From DATAPD01 sp036265385 (GTDB lineage: Bacteria > Acidobacteriota > Terriglobia > Terriglobales > Acidobacteriaceae): DNA of 64,000 nt. Positions 8,487 to 16,954 of this stretch are shown here, one piece after another. The notes under the pieces were generated by a model. The model worked only from the letters and a program-made list of their open reading frames with translations, was not told where the DNA came from and made no database searches. Positions within the stretch are counted from its first letter, which is position 1. Every line of letters begins with the position of its first letter. The stretch is from assembly GCA_036265385.1 (NCBI GenBank), contig DATAPD010000045.1, positions 1 through 64,000 on the forward strand. The letters run 5' to 3'. Position numbers and translations under genes: made by a program.

Positions 8487-9644
8487 ATGGGCATGAATCG
8501 TCGACAATTTGTGACGTCTTCCGCGGCAGTGGCCGGCCTCGGCGCTCTCGACGCTTTTCTCCCAAACGCCGCGCTTGGCTTCGAAACCACCGATAAACCC
8601 GTCAAGGGCCCGTTCCGCGTCATCATTGACACGGATCCGGGTGTGGACGATGCGTTCGCTCTGCTCTTCGCAATGCATTCACCCGAGCTCAAGATCGAGG
8701 CAATCACGGCAGTATCCGGCAATGTTCCACTCGAGCTCACGCTTCCGAACGCCTTAAGAATGGTCGAAATCGCAGGAAGGACAGACATACCAGTAGCGGC
8801 TGGTGCCAAAGTTCCCTTGCTCCGTCGGCTCGTTACAGCTACTTACGCGCATGGCAACAATGGACTCGGCGGAGCCGTATTTCCTGAGCCACACATCAAG
8901 CCAGTCGAGGAACCCGCGGCTGAGCTGATCAGCCGACTCGTCCGCAAATATCCGAATGAGGTGTCGTTGATTCCGGTTGGTCCACTGACCAACATCGCGA
9001 CCGCGCTAACTAGCGATCCGGGCTTGGCTCCATTGGTGCGCAGCATCACGCTCATGGGAGGCTCTCTGTCGGGCGGGAATATAACGCCCGCTGCTGAATT
9101 CAATATCTACGTCGATCCGGAAGCGGCGCGCATCGTGTTCCAGTCGGGGATTCCCATTACGATGGTTGGCCTTGATGTCACCCGCAAGACCACGCTGACG
9201 GAAGAGCATGTTCGCACGCTTCAGGCTGCAGGCACCCCGGTCAGCCTTGCCGCCGCCAAGATTGCCCGCAATGCAATCGATCACACTCGCGAACAGGGCT
9301 TCCTTGTAGGACCGAATATGCACGACTCTCTCGCCGTCGCTACTTTTCTCGATCCTTCGATCGTGACTCTGAAGGATTACTACGTTGATATTGAAACCAT
9401 GGGAGAGCTGACCGCAGGAGAAACGGTGGGATACAGCCCTTTTGCTGGCGACCTGAAAGTGACTCCGGAAGCCGCGAAGAAACTCGCTGAGACGATGCAA
9501 ATTCGGGGCGCGGCGCGATCACTCGAGACGATGAGCACGTCTCCAGTTGTTCGAGAAAAGTTTACGCCAAACGCAAAAGTGGCCATCGAAGTCGACTCTG
9601 CACGTTTCTTCCATCTCTTGATGGGACGACTTACGAGTAAGTAA
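8487..9644 (+). CDS. Tat-exported canonical nucleoside hydrolase
   Basis: 385 residues. Residues 4-31 are a twin-arginine signal (NRRQFV plus a hydrophobic Ala/Gly-rich run), so the enzyme is exported folded, plausibly with its calcium already bound. The catalytic set is classical: DTDPGVDDAFAL with Asp48, Asp50, Asp54 and Asp55; GPLTN; GGNITPAAEFNIYVDPEAARIV; and an intact His-Asp in MHDSLAVA. It is thus the one exported paralogue with every canonical residue, a sharp contrast with its divergent neighbours on both sides. Expected reaction: nucleoside plus water to base plus (deoxy)ribose. A second in-frame ATG at 8493 is an equally possible start. Confidence 0.93.
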   Translation: MGMNRRQFVTSSAAVAGLGALDAFLPNAALGFETTDKPVKGPFRVIIDTDPGVDDAFALLFAMHSPELKIEAITAVSGNVPLELTLPNALRMVEIAGRTDIPVAAGAKVPLLRRLVTATYAHGNNGLGGAVFPEPHIKPVEEPAAELISRLVRKYPNEVSLIPVGPLTNIATALTSDPGLAPLVRSITLMGGSLSGGNITPAAEFNIYVDPEAARIVFQSGIPITMVGLDVTRKTTLTEEHVRTLQAAGTPVSLAAAKIARNAIDHTREQGFLVGPNMHDSLAVATFLDPSIVTLKDYYVDIETMGELTAGETVGYSPFAGDLKVTPEAAKKLAETMQIRGAARSLETMSTSPVVREKFTPNAKVAIEVDSARFFHLLMGRLTSK

Positions 9645-9683
9645 TTTCGATTCGAAAGTGTATGTTCATGTTGAGGGGGGATA

Positions 9684-10760
9684 TTGAAATCCATTCGCAC
9701 GGCCGTATTCGTATTCACATTTCTTTTGGCCACGTCGTTGTGGGGACAATCAAAGAGAAAAATAATTATCGACCAGGACGCTGCGGGGCCGGCCGGTACG
9801 GATCAAACCTCAATGCTCCTTCTCATTCAGTCTCCACAAACTGAGGTCCTCGGAATCACAGTGGTGACTGGAGACGCATGGCTTAACGCAGAAGTAGCGC
9901 ACACCTTGCGCATGTTGGAGATCATTGGACAAACGGACATCCCCGTCATGCGAGGTGCAGAGTACCCGCTGGTCCGCCGCAAAGATGAAACTGAACTCTG
10001 GCAGCAACGCTATGGGACCGTAACCTGGCTTGGCGCCTGGACACCTCGCTTCTATCACCCTCCTGATCAACTCGGTGAGATGCCGGAAGGTAAGCCGTCA
10101 ACAAAGGCTGCCGAGGAGGATGCTGCGCATTTCCTCGTACGGATGGCGCGCAAATATCCCGGCGAGGTCACGATCTATGCTGGCGGTCCTATGACGAATA
10201 TCGCGCTCGCGATCGCCATCGATCCGGAGTTTCCGCAACTCGTGAAAGAACTCGTATTCATGGGAGCGAGCTTGGATCCCGAAACGGATGACCCGGAGTT
10301 TATCAACACTCCTCGTCATGAATTCAATCTCTGGTTCGACCCGGAAGCTGCACACATTATGTTGCGAGCACCGTGGAAGAAGATCGTTTGTACAACGGTC
10401 GATATTTCGGTCAAGACGCGACTCACCAAACAACTCATTGAGCGCGTAAAAGCAAGTGGTTCTCCAGCGGCGCAGTATTTCGGCACGTATTCGCGACTGT
10501 TCGGCGAATATAACTATCTGTGGGATGAACTCGCTTCTGTGGCTTGGCTCGATCCCAGCATTATCACAAAAAAAGAAACCCGTTTTATGGATATCGATCT
10601 CGATCGGGGCGCAGGATACGGGAACATTTTAACTTGGAGCGAAAAAGATCGACCAAAAATTGAAGTACGACCGGTTGAGATTCAGGTAGATCTGGATCTC
10701 GATAAATTTTACAAGACATTCGTGGACCTGCTGTCTGCTCCTACTCCAAAACCACATTGA
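9684..10760 (+). CDS. Exported nucleoside hydrolase, divergent subfamily (TTG start)
   Basis: 358 residues from a TTG start with GAGGGGGGAT immediately upstream; this start also begins a clean signal peptide (residues 1-22). It is most like the protein at 594-1670 in length and sequence. Calcium loop: Asp30-Gln-Asp32, longer Gly/Pro loop, Thr39-Asp40, so one loop Asp is kept. GGPMTN and HEFNLWFDPEA follow, and the C-terminal pair is Trp280-Asp281. The operon thus contains one member of each of the two divergent subtypes, as does the 1-1670 gene pair. This arrangement suggests duplication of a two-gene unit with complementary specificities. Confidence 0.92.
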   Translation: MKSIRTAVFVFTFLLATSLWGQSKRKIIIDQDAAGPAGTDQTSMLLLIQSPQTEVLGITVVTGDAWLNAEVAHTLRMLEIIGQTDIPVMRGAEYPLVRRKDETELWQQRYGTVTWLGAWTPRFYHPPDQLGEMPEGKPSTKAAEEDAAHFLVRMARKYPGEVTIYAGGPMTNIALAIAIDPEFPQLVKELVFMGASLDPETDDPEFINTPRHEFNLWFDPEAAHIMLRAPWKKIVCTTVDISVKTRLTKQLIERVKASGSPAAQYFGTYSRLFGEYNYLWDELASVAWLDPSIITKKETRFMDIDLDRGAGYGNILTWSEKDRPKIEVRPVEIQVDLDLDKFYKTFVDLLSAPTPKPH

Positions 10761-10782
10761 ATCAGCTAACGCGGAGGCGCCA

Positions 10783-11865
10783 ATGCCGCTCGATCACAAA
10801 ATCTTTGCTGCGCATTTCAATAGCGTCCACATGAGCCGTTTGAAAACTATCACTCTTTCCTCCTTGATTGTGTGCACGGCTTTGCTGCCTATGACCACTG
10901 GTTCAACCACCGAATGGCATCTGACAAACCAATCAGAAACGCTGGTGAAAGATGCGAAGCTTCAACAGCAGATGTTCCGGGCACTGGACGCAGCCCAGAA
11001 GTCTGGTACGGATCCTCATCTTTCTCATTTTCAAGTGCGCGTTGCTACGGTAGTGGAGAAAGATGGCGAAGATCACATTGTTCTAGGCGGGAACAGCGAA
11101 TACGACTTGCCGGAAGGAATCCACGGAGAAACCTCCGTTTTGAATCATGCGATCGCCTTGTACGGAGCGGCATCGACACGGAAGAATTTGCGTTTTTTAG
11201 CTTTCTACTCCGATAAGTGTGGAGGCGGTGGAAGCTGCGGCGATTGCCGGGATTATCAAATGGTCACGACTGACTACCAGAATCTGCTTGTCGTCTGCGG
11301 GCAGTCTTCCGACCATTCCGTCACCGTAACGAAATTCGCGGATCAAATCGTTTGTGAGAAGAACTTTTCGGAAGTGAGCGCTGACAAGATTCCGCTATCC
11401 AAAACCGAACTGACGAAACTAGTGCAGTCAGCGGAAGAAGCCCGCAAAGGTGGGGTTACTCTTTTCACATCGGATCGACATACTGGTGCCGCAGGCCTGT
11501 CCGATTCAGGAAAAATCTATCGTTCTGCAGGTGCGGACGATGCCGCTTTTCACTACCGTTATCCAATTAGTGGACTGTTGCAGCAGGCCGCAACCGAGCG
11601 GGACTATTTCCTGCGCGCAATTGTCGTGAGCGGAGAGCAAGGCAAATGGCCGGTGGTCAACTATCGGGATCGCCAGTATGGATACGAGTCCAGCAGCTTC
11701 AATCGAAAACGCGGCAAGCCTCCGATTCAACTAATTCTGTCGAACGGAAAAGGGCAATATCGCATGACGACTTTCGAGTCTGCGCTTCCGCAGGCATTCA
11801 GCACCGCTGATTTCATGCCGGAGGCTTTAGATCGTTTTCTGGACAGCCACGCGCCGAAGAAATAA
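10783..11865 (+). CDS. Exported two-domain cytidine-deaminase-like protein
   Basis: 360 residues. The start at 10783 has GGAGG five bases upstream; ATG at 10831 would give a tighter signal peptide (hydrophobic segment at about residues 20-40). The first domain carries zinc-deaminase motifs: His114-Gly-Glu116 (HAE in known cytidine deaminases) and Cys152-Gly-Asp-Cys155-Arg, matching the PCGxCR signature. An extra Cys146 and a short Gly-rich loop precede it. The C-terminal half looks like the degenerate second domain of E. coli-type deaminases and ends LSNGKG...TFESALPQAF, like the family's ELLPGAF terminus. Known cytidine deaminases are cytosolic, so export is notable. Last gene of the nucleoside hydrolase operon. 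Expected: cytidine to uridine before hydrolysis; activity is unproven. Confidence 0.72.
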   Translation: MPLDHKIFAAHFNSVHMSRLKTITLSSLIVCTALLPMTTGSTTEWHLTNQSETLVKDAKLQQQMFRALDAAQKSGTDPHLSHFQVRVATVVEKDGEDHIVLGGNSEYDLPEGIHGETSVLNHAIALYGAASTRKNLRFLAFYSDKCGGGGSCGDCRDYQMVTTDYQNLLVVCGQSSDHSVTVTKFADQIVCEKNFSEVSADKIPLSKTELTKLVQSAEEARKGGVTLFTSDRHTGAAGLSDSGKIYRSAGADDAAFHYRYPISGLLQQAATERDYFLRAIVVSGEQGKWPVVNYRDRQYGYESSSFNRKRGKPPIQLILSNGKGQYRMTTFESALPQAFSTADFMPEALDRFLDSHAPKK

Positions 11866-11873
11866 AACACTCC

Positions 11874-12884
11874 TCAGTACATGATCGTTCTGGTTAGATG
11901 ATGCGGCCATTTCGTCTTATGGTAGTGGGTCCAAAGCCGTGCATCGATCTGCGGGATTAGAATTTGCGCATCGGACGCTCGCACCTTATTGATTTCTTCG
12001 GCAAGAAGAGCCGTCGCGTATAGAGTGTGTGCCCTGAGTTCCACCTCCTGCGTACTATCCCGCAGGATCAATTGGTGAGACTGTATGGATTGCTCTAGCC
12101 TTGGCGAATAGCTCGTTATGCCCATGACACGTAACGCAATAGGAACGATGTAATCTGCGAATGCCGTAAACTTCTTTGGATCTTCGATGTGAAACGCGGA
12201 CGTATTCCCTAACCCCGAATAAAGACCCCAATAACCAAGTTGCGCCAGCTTGTAAAACTTGACCTCATGTTCATCGTAATGGCTGACGTCGTTATATCGG
12301 GGGAATTCTTTGACAAGGCGTTCGACCAATCCGTTTCCATCGTCATAGAGGCGGGGGGAACATGATTGGATGAAATTGCGGAAGCGGCCACTATATCTCG
12401 AAACCAGGACCTCACCAGTCTGATGCCACACTTCAAGTTTTTCATCGAGCATTGGCATCTCGATGTTCCCCTTGAAAATCTTCTTCATCTCTTCCTTCGA
12501 AACTGTGCAGAGAAAACTGCCGTCCAGAATCGGCACGCCATCATCCATGGCTCGTTTCAGACATGCGATCATTGCATCAGCATCCGAAACGCGCTCTCCA
12601 TGGAACTCCGTTTGGAACATGACATGGCTATCGAAGTCCGTGAACGCGGAGTCGATAGTATTCGCCACCATCACGAAATCGATTGCGATCTCGGGATTCT
12701 TATCCAGACCGTACGGAACAGCGATTTTGGGCATTGGCAATTCTTCGTATGCCATCCAGCCAGCAACTTCGCGAATTTTGGCCAAATCAGTCTCAACATC
12801 GCGCGATTGCTCGATCACCGGACGGAGGCTCTCAAGAACGGGACTACCGTTTGGTACAGGCCAGACGATCTGTTTCTTTTCCAC
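11874..12884 (-). CDS. Queuosine-salvage N-glycosylase homologue (Qng1/DUF2419)
   Basis: 336 residues from the GTG at 12884, which is preceded by GGAGGAG at ideal spacing; a longer frame to 12923 lacks a ribosome site. Diagnostic blocks of the queuosine-salvage family are present: GSFLCTVSKEE, MPMLDEKLEVW, FPRYNDV, VKFYKLAQL, FTAFADYIVPIALR with its Asp in the catalytic region, and a C-terminal EVELRA-helix-DARLW segment. Studied members release queuine from queuosine 5'-monophosphate for tRNA modification. No signal peptide, so cytosolic. It is convergent with the exported deaminase-like gene (8 bases apart). The presence of another N-glycosylase family next to the hydrolases reinforces the theme. 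The substrate here is inferred from family only. Confidence 0.8.
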   Translation of the reverse strand: MEKKQIVWPVPNGSPVLESLRPVIEQSRDVETDLAKIREVAGWMAYEELPMPKIAVPYGLDKNPEIAIDFVMVANTIDSAFTDFDSHVMFQTEFHGERVSDADAMIACLKRAMDDGVPILDGSFLCTVSKEEMKKIFKGNIEMPMLDEKLEVWHQTGEVLVSRYSGRFRNFIQSCSPRLYDDGNGLVERLVKEFPRYNDVSHYDEHEVKFYKLAQLGYWGLYSGLGNTSAFHIEDPKKFTAFADYIVPIALRVMGITSYSPRLEQSIQSHQLILRDSTQEVELRAHTLYATALLAEEINKVRASDAQILIPQIDARLWTHYHKTKWPHHLTRTIMY

Positions 12885-12954
12885 TGAAACCGCTCCTCCG
12901 ATTTCATATAAGGCGCTAACCACTGGAGGCTGCTAGGAGTGCAAAGGTTGAGCG

Positions 12955-15900
12955 TTAATGCCCCAAGCTCTCCAGAGCTTTCTGAGCTTGCAAATTCTCA
13001 GGGTGTTGCGCCAACAGTTCCATCAATACAGCACGAGCTTTTTCTCTGGCTCCCTCGATTGCGTACACTCTGGCGAGATTCAAATATGCCTGGTCGAACG
13101 CTGGAGCCACTCGAATGCATTGCTCAAAGGTCGATACTGCTTCATCGCGTCGACTGGTGCGAAGATAAAGGATGCCAAGGTTGTTCAATGCTTCCGGGAA
13201 TATAGGATGCGCATCCAGCGCCTTTTTCAGGTGCTCGTAAGCTTGATTCGTATCATCTTGTTGAGCAAACACCATCGCTAATCCGTAATTTGCGTCAGCG
13301 TCAGAGGGGTTCGTGGTGAGGACCTGTTGGAATGTGCGTTGGGCATCGTCCCACTGCTTCGCTTGACGATAGGCGTTTCCTAGATTATTACGTGCAATCG
13401 CATGATTAGGACTCATTCGCAATGCCACATGGAAATCTGCGATCGCTTGTTCTGTGCGGCCTTCTCGTGCATCGATCAGGCCCAAATTGTTCCAGGCATT
13501 CGTTAGAGTGTCCGGGTAGTCAGGCTGCGAACGCGTTGCACGTTCAAAAGCGCTGCGCGCCTCATCATTTTTTCCTTGCTTTAAGTAAACGCTTCCGAGG
13601 CCGTAGAGCGCCTCGGCGCTCAAGTTGTTCTCGCGAAGTGCTTGCTGAAAAGCCTCGGCAGCTTCAGCGTAATACTCACGTTGGAAAAAAACAGAGCCAA
13701 CTGAGAGATAGTTGCGCCTGAAATCAGCCGCTTCCGAAATGCCCTCGAACGGAAGCGCCTTGCGCTGTCGCTCCACAGCACTCTTGGGAATTGCACCCGC
13801 ATCAACTCGGAGTCGCTCGAAATCTACAATGCCCTGGTAAACCTTAACAATGTTCCCAGAGGGATCGATCAGCAAGGAGGTTGGCAAGGGGAGATCTCGA
13901 TGCCGATCGAATAAGTACCGGTAAATGATGTTGTAGACGGCGCCTACATCATTCGAACCCAGCAGCATTGGGAATGACAATCCGCGTGCGCGCGCAAATG
14001 CGACAACGTCGTTCTTCGCAGTTGCCGCATCAAAGTTCACCGCCAAAAGCTGCAACCCACCTTTCGCCCATTCACTTTGGTTGACCTGAAACTGAACAAG
14101 ATTCTTCTCACATTCACGGGACTTTAGTGCCCAGAAATTCAGCAGCATAGGCTTACCTCGCGATGCAGACAGAGTCCGCATCTGTCCTTTCAGATCCGGC
14201 AACGAAAAGTCGGGAGCTGCGAACGGCGCCAGCAACCAGGCTTCCCACTCTGAAGGAAGTTTTTCCGCGGGTTGAACAATTGAAGAATGTGAATCTAACG
14301 CTCGCTGCCGATACGGTTCCACACGAAGGCTGCCGCTTCCCTCCTCCACAATGATCCGATGGTCGATCGGCACTTGTTTCAATTCCTGCACCTGACCGCT
14401 CGGCCAATGAACCATGGCACGTAGGATCTCCTGCGCCGGTCCCAACCCGAAAAACACCTCTTTACTATGTTGTGAGAGGAAGCCCGATCCTGCCCGCACG
14501 GTGCGAGTCTGCTTTCCGATGTCGGTTTCGATCAAGACCGCTGCCCCAATCGCATCGCGATTACTTTTGACTCCATGTAAACGGAACGAAACAGAAGCTG
14601 GAAGCTCCGAGATAACATTCTTTAGCAAACGAAGCTGGGGAGCATTACGATTTTTGAGCAGAAGCTCCTGACGTCCATCACCATCGAAATCCGCCAGCGC
14701 AAATGCCCTTCCATCTTCCACGAAATCCACTCCAAGCGCACCGGACACATCCGAGAAAGTACCATCGCCGTTGTTCAAGAAACATACGTTACGCTCATAA
14801 CCGCTCCAGGTCCCATCACTGCGCAGGAGTTCATTGATGGCATTCCAGCCCTGTTCGTATTGCTCGGCGGGTCCGGGCGCATTCGGAGAGTTGGCAACGA
14901 CCTGCCGCCAGAAGAAACTATTCAGATCAGTGTGCGCCGGCCCAGATACCATTCCATTCATTACATACAAATCCAAATGACCATCGTGGTCGAAATCCCA
15001 GGCATCGCTCGACCATGACCACCCGCCATTGCCCGTTCTTGAGGGACTCGTCGCATCTCGGAATATTGGCGCCTTTTCTGCCCCCGAATTCAGAAACAAT
15101 GAATTACCCATCGCGTGCTTTCGATAGTGGGCCCGGACGTCTTCGGAAACATCTTTTTGAAACATCGCCTGGGCTGAGACCCGTTCTCCTGCCGCCGTCC
15201 ACATGTTTGCGACGTAAAGATCATCAAGTCCATCGTTGTCGAAGTCGGCCCACGCAACGCTCATTCCCGCTCCAACATCGTCGACTCGGACCTCTGCAGC
15301 AACATCGGTAAACGTTCCGTCGCCATTGTTGCGATAAAGACTTTTTCTGCCAAAGTCGTTTACGACATAAAGGTCAGGCCATCCATCCTGGTTGTAATCG
15401 TTCCACGCACAGCAAAAACTGTAACGCGTGTTGTTCTTGTCCATACCAGCTTGCTTCGTGACATCGACAAAAGTGCCACCGCCGGTGTTGCGCATCAAAA
15501 AGTTGGGCGGACCGTTCTGAGCGTCGTAGTAGGGGGAAGGGTATTTGTACTGATCGGTTCCCTGGTAATAGAGATACAAGCAGAAGTAAATATCGAGAAA
15601 GCCGTCGCGGTCGTAATCGGCGAGTGCAGCTCCAGTGAATGTTCCTTGCGGCGATTGTGCGAATTCAAACGCTTTTGGCTGTTGTCGGAACTTGCCGTTG
15701 CCATCATTAAGAAAAAGTAGGGGTCCGTTCGTGCGAACCACAATCAAATCTTGCCTTCCAGAATTCCGGAGATCGGCAAACAGAGCACAGGCAGTATTCT
15801 CCAGAACTCCGACGCCCGCTGATTGTGTGATGTCTTCGAAAGTCCCGTCGCCCCGATTGCGGTATAGGCGATTGGGAAGGCCCGCGGCTTGGCAGACGTA

Positions 15901-16857
15901 CAGATCGTCATGCCCGTCATTATCTATATCGCCAACTGAAACTCCATTGTGCCCATAGATATCAATACCCGACGCCCCGTCGAGCACCGTTCGCCAATAA
16001 TCTGCCCCATGTGCGAGTTGCTGAGAATAGGACGACGCTTCATGAAATGCTGTGAGAGTGATGTCTTCGAACACCCGCGATTTTGTGCGACTCTGCAGCT
16101 CCTCCCCGGATTGCCATTTTTGAATGCGGTACGAAGTCGGAACTCCAATCCAGTCTAGTTCCCAATACCCCACCCGCTGCTCACGATAGAAGTTCGATCC
16201 TTCCCCCACAAATTCGTAGCGGATTCGCGTGTGCAATCCGCCGCGGGCGTCCTCCGACTTCGTAATATCCACAATTTGAAACCGCACGGTTTGGAGCTTC
16301 GTAAACTCTTGGAGGTACCTCTTTGCCGAGTCCAAAAAGGGCTCTCGCGGAAGTGACCGACCGGCACTGAACTGATTCTTTTTAATCTCAACGATCCGAT
16401 CGCTCCTAACGACCGCCGATGATTTCGAATCCAGAGCACAACCGATGAATTCGTCAGCAAGGGCCATTCCAAGCGGCTGCACATCCTGCGCCGAGCGAAG
16501 TAGAGTTTCAGTCCAGTTGGTCAGGATGGCTTCGATTTCCGCAGCATACTTTTCCGTTATGAACTGGTCGAGTCCCGGATTTACTTTCAAAAGCAAATCA
16601 TCGATTGGTCGCGTCGCCCGATATTTAGGGTGAAACTGATACTCCGTTGTTTGTGATCCTTCAGCTTGATCCAAAAACGGAAGCCACGGCAAAGTTGCCG
16701 ACCGAAACAATCCTGGAATGCATGCTGCCGCGCCTGCCTCACAGGTATCAACCAGAAATTTCCGCCGGGTCGGATCAAAACGGCGATCTCGGTTGGGACA
16801 CAAATCTTTCGGCTTTCGGCTCAGTGCAGTTCCCCTGGAACAGTCAGATTTGCGCAA
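12955..16857 (-). CDS. Exported FG-GAP/VCBS-ASPIC-redoxin-TPR multidomain protein
   Basis: 1300 residues from a TTG (no better start in frame). A Tat-like motif (TRRKFL near residue 30) precedes a short hydrophobic run. Residues about 65-265 are an unknown helical domain. About 300-760 contain FG-GAP/VCBS repeats with calcium-type loops (DIDNDGHDDLYV, DYDRDGFLDIYF, DFDNDGLDDLYV, DFDGDGRQELLL). About 790-860 match the ASPIC/UnbV module (NRDAIGA...HWPSGQVQEL). About 905-1050 are a TlpA/redoxin fold, and 1065-1300 are TPRs. In the redoxin, the WCxxC active site reads FWALKSREC: the nucleophilic Cys is Ser and only the second Cys remains (near residue 911), so it is unlikely to be a normal disulfide reductase. 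Probably an extracytoplasmic scaffold; its target is unknown. Confidence 0.85.
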   Translation of the reverse strand: MRKSDCSRGTALSRKPKDLCPNRDRRFDPTRRKFLVDTCEAGAAACIPGLFRSATLPWLPFLDQAEGSQTTEYQFHPKYRATRPIDDLLLKVNPGLDQFITEKYAAEIEAILTNWTETLLRSAQDVQPLGMALADEFIGCALDSKSSAVVRSDRIVEIKKNQFSAGRSLPREPFLDSAKRYLQEFTKLQTVRFQIVDITKSEDARGGLHTRIRYEFVGEGSNFYREQRVGYWELDWIGVPTSYRIQKWQSGEELQSRTKSRVFEDITLTAFHEASSYSQQLAHGADYWRTVLDGASGIDIYGHNGVSVGDIDNDGHDDLYVCQAAGLPNRLYRNRGDGTFEDITQSAGVGVLENTACALFADLRNSGRQDLIVVRTNGPLLFLNDGNGKFRQQPKAFEFAQSPQGTFTGAALADYDRDGFLDIYFCLYLYYQGTDQYKYPSPYYDAQNGPPNFLMRNTGGGTFVDVTKQAGMDKNNTRYSFCCAWNDYNQDGWPDLYVVNDFGRKSLYRNNGDGTFTDVAAEVRVDDVGAGMSVAWADFDNDGLDDLYVANMWTAAGERVSAQAMFQKDVSEDVRAHYRKHAMGNSLFLNSGAEKAPIFRDATSPSRTGNGGWSWSSDAWDFDHDGHLDLYVMNGMVSGPAHTDLNSFFWRQVVANSPNAPGPAEQYEQGWNAINELLRSDGTWSGYERNVCFLNNGDGTFSDVSGALGVDFVEDGRAFALADFDGDGRQELLLKNRNAPQLRLLKNVISELPASVSFRLHGVKSNRDAIGAAVLIETDIGKQTRTVRAGSGFLSQHSKEVFFGLGPAQEILRAMVHWPSGQVQELKQVPIDHRIIVEEGSGSLRVEPYRQRALDSHSSIVQPAEKLPSEWEAWLLAPFAAPDFSLPDLKGQMRTLSASRGKPMLLNFWALKSRECEKNLVQFQVNQSEWAKGGLQLLAVNFDAATAKNDVVAFARARGLSFPMLLGSNDVGAVYNIIYRYLFDRHRDLPLPTSLLIDPSGNIVKVYQGIVDFERLRVDAGAIPKSAVERQRKALPFEGISEAADFRRNYLSVGSVFFQREYYAEAAEAFQQALRENNLSAEALYGLGSVYLKQGKNDEARSAFERATRSQPDYPDTLTNAWNNLGLIDAREGRTEQAIADFHVALRMSPNHAIARNNLGNAYRQAKQWDDAQRTFQQVLTTNPSDADANYGLAMVFAQQDDTNQAYEHLKKALDAHPIFPEALNNLGILYLRTSRRDEAVSTFEQCIRVAPAFDQAYLNLARVYAIEGAREKARAVLMELLAQHPENLQAQKALESLGH

Positions 16858-16954
16858 TCTAGCAGTCGGTATCGAACAAGGTCAAGAACGCGCATTCGCC
16901 CTTCCCGCGTGTGATAGGCTTACGCGTTCATCAAAGGCACTTCTCGGGAGACTT

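Noticed and set aside
16718..16954. Upstream extension of the ribokinase to an ATG at 16718
   Set aside because: It runs antisense through the Tat signal region of the 1300-residue protein; the PfkB fold begins right after the GTG at 16955, which has its own ribosome site.
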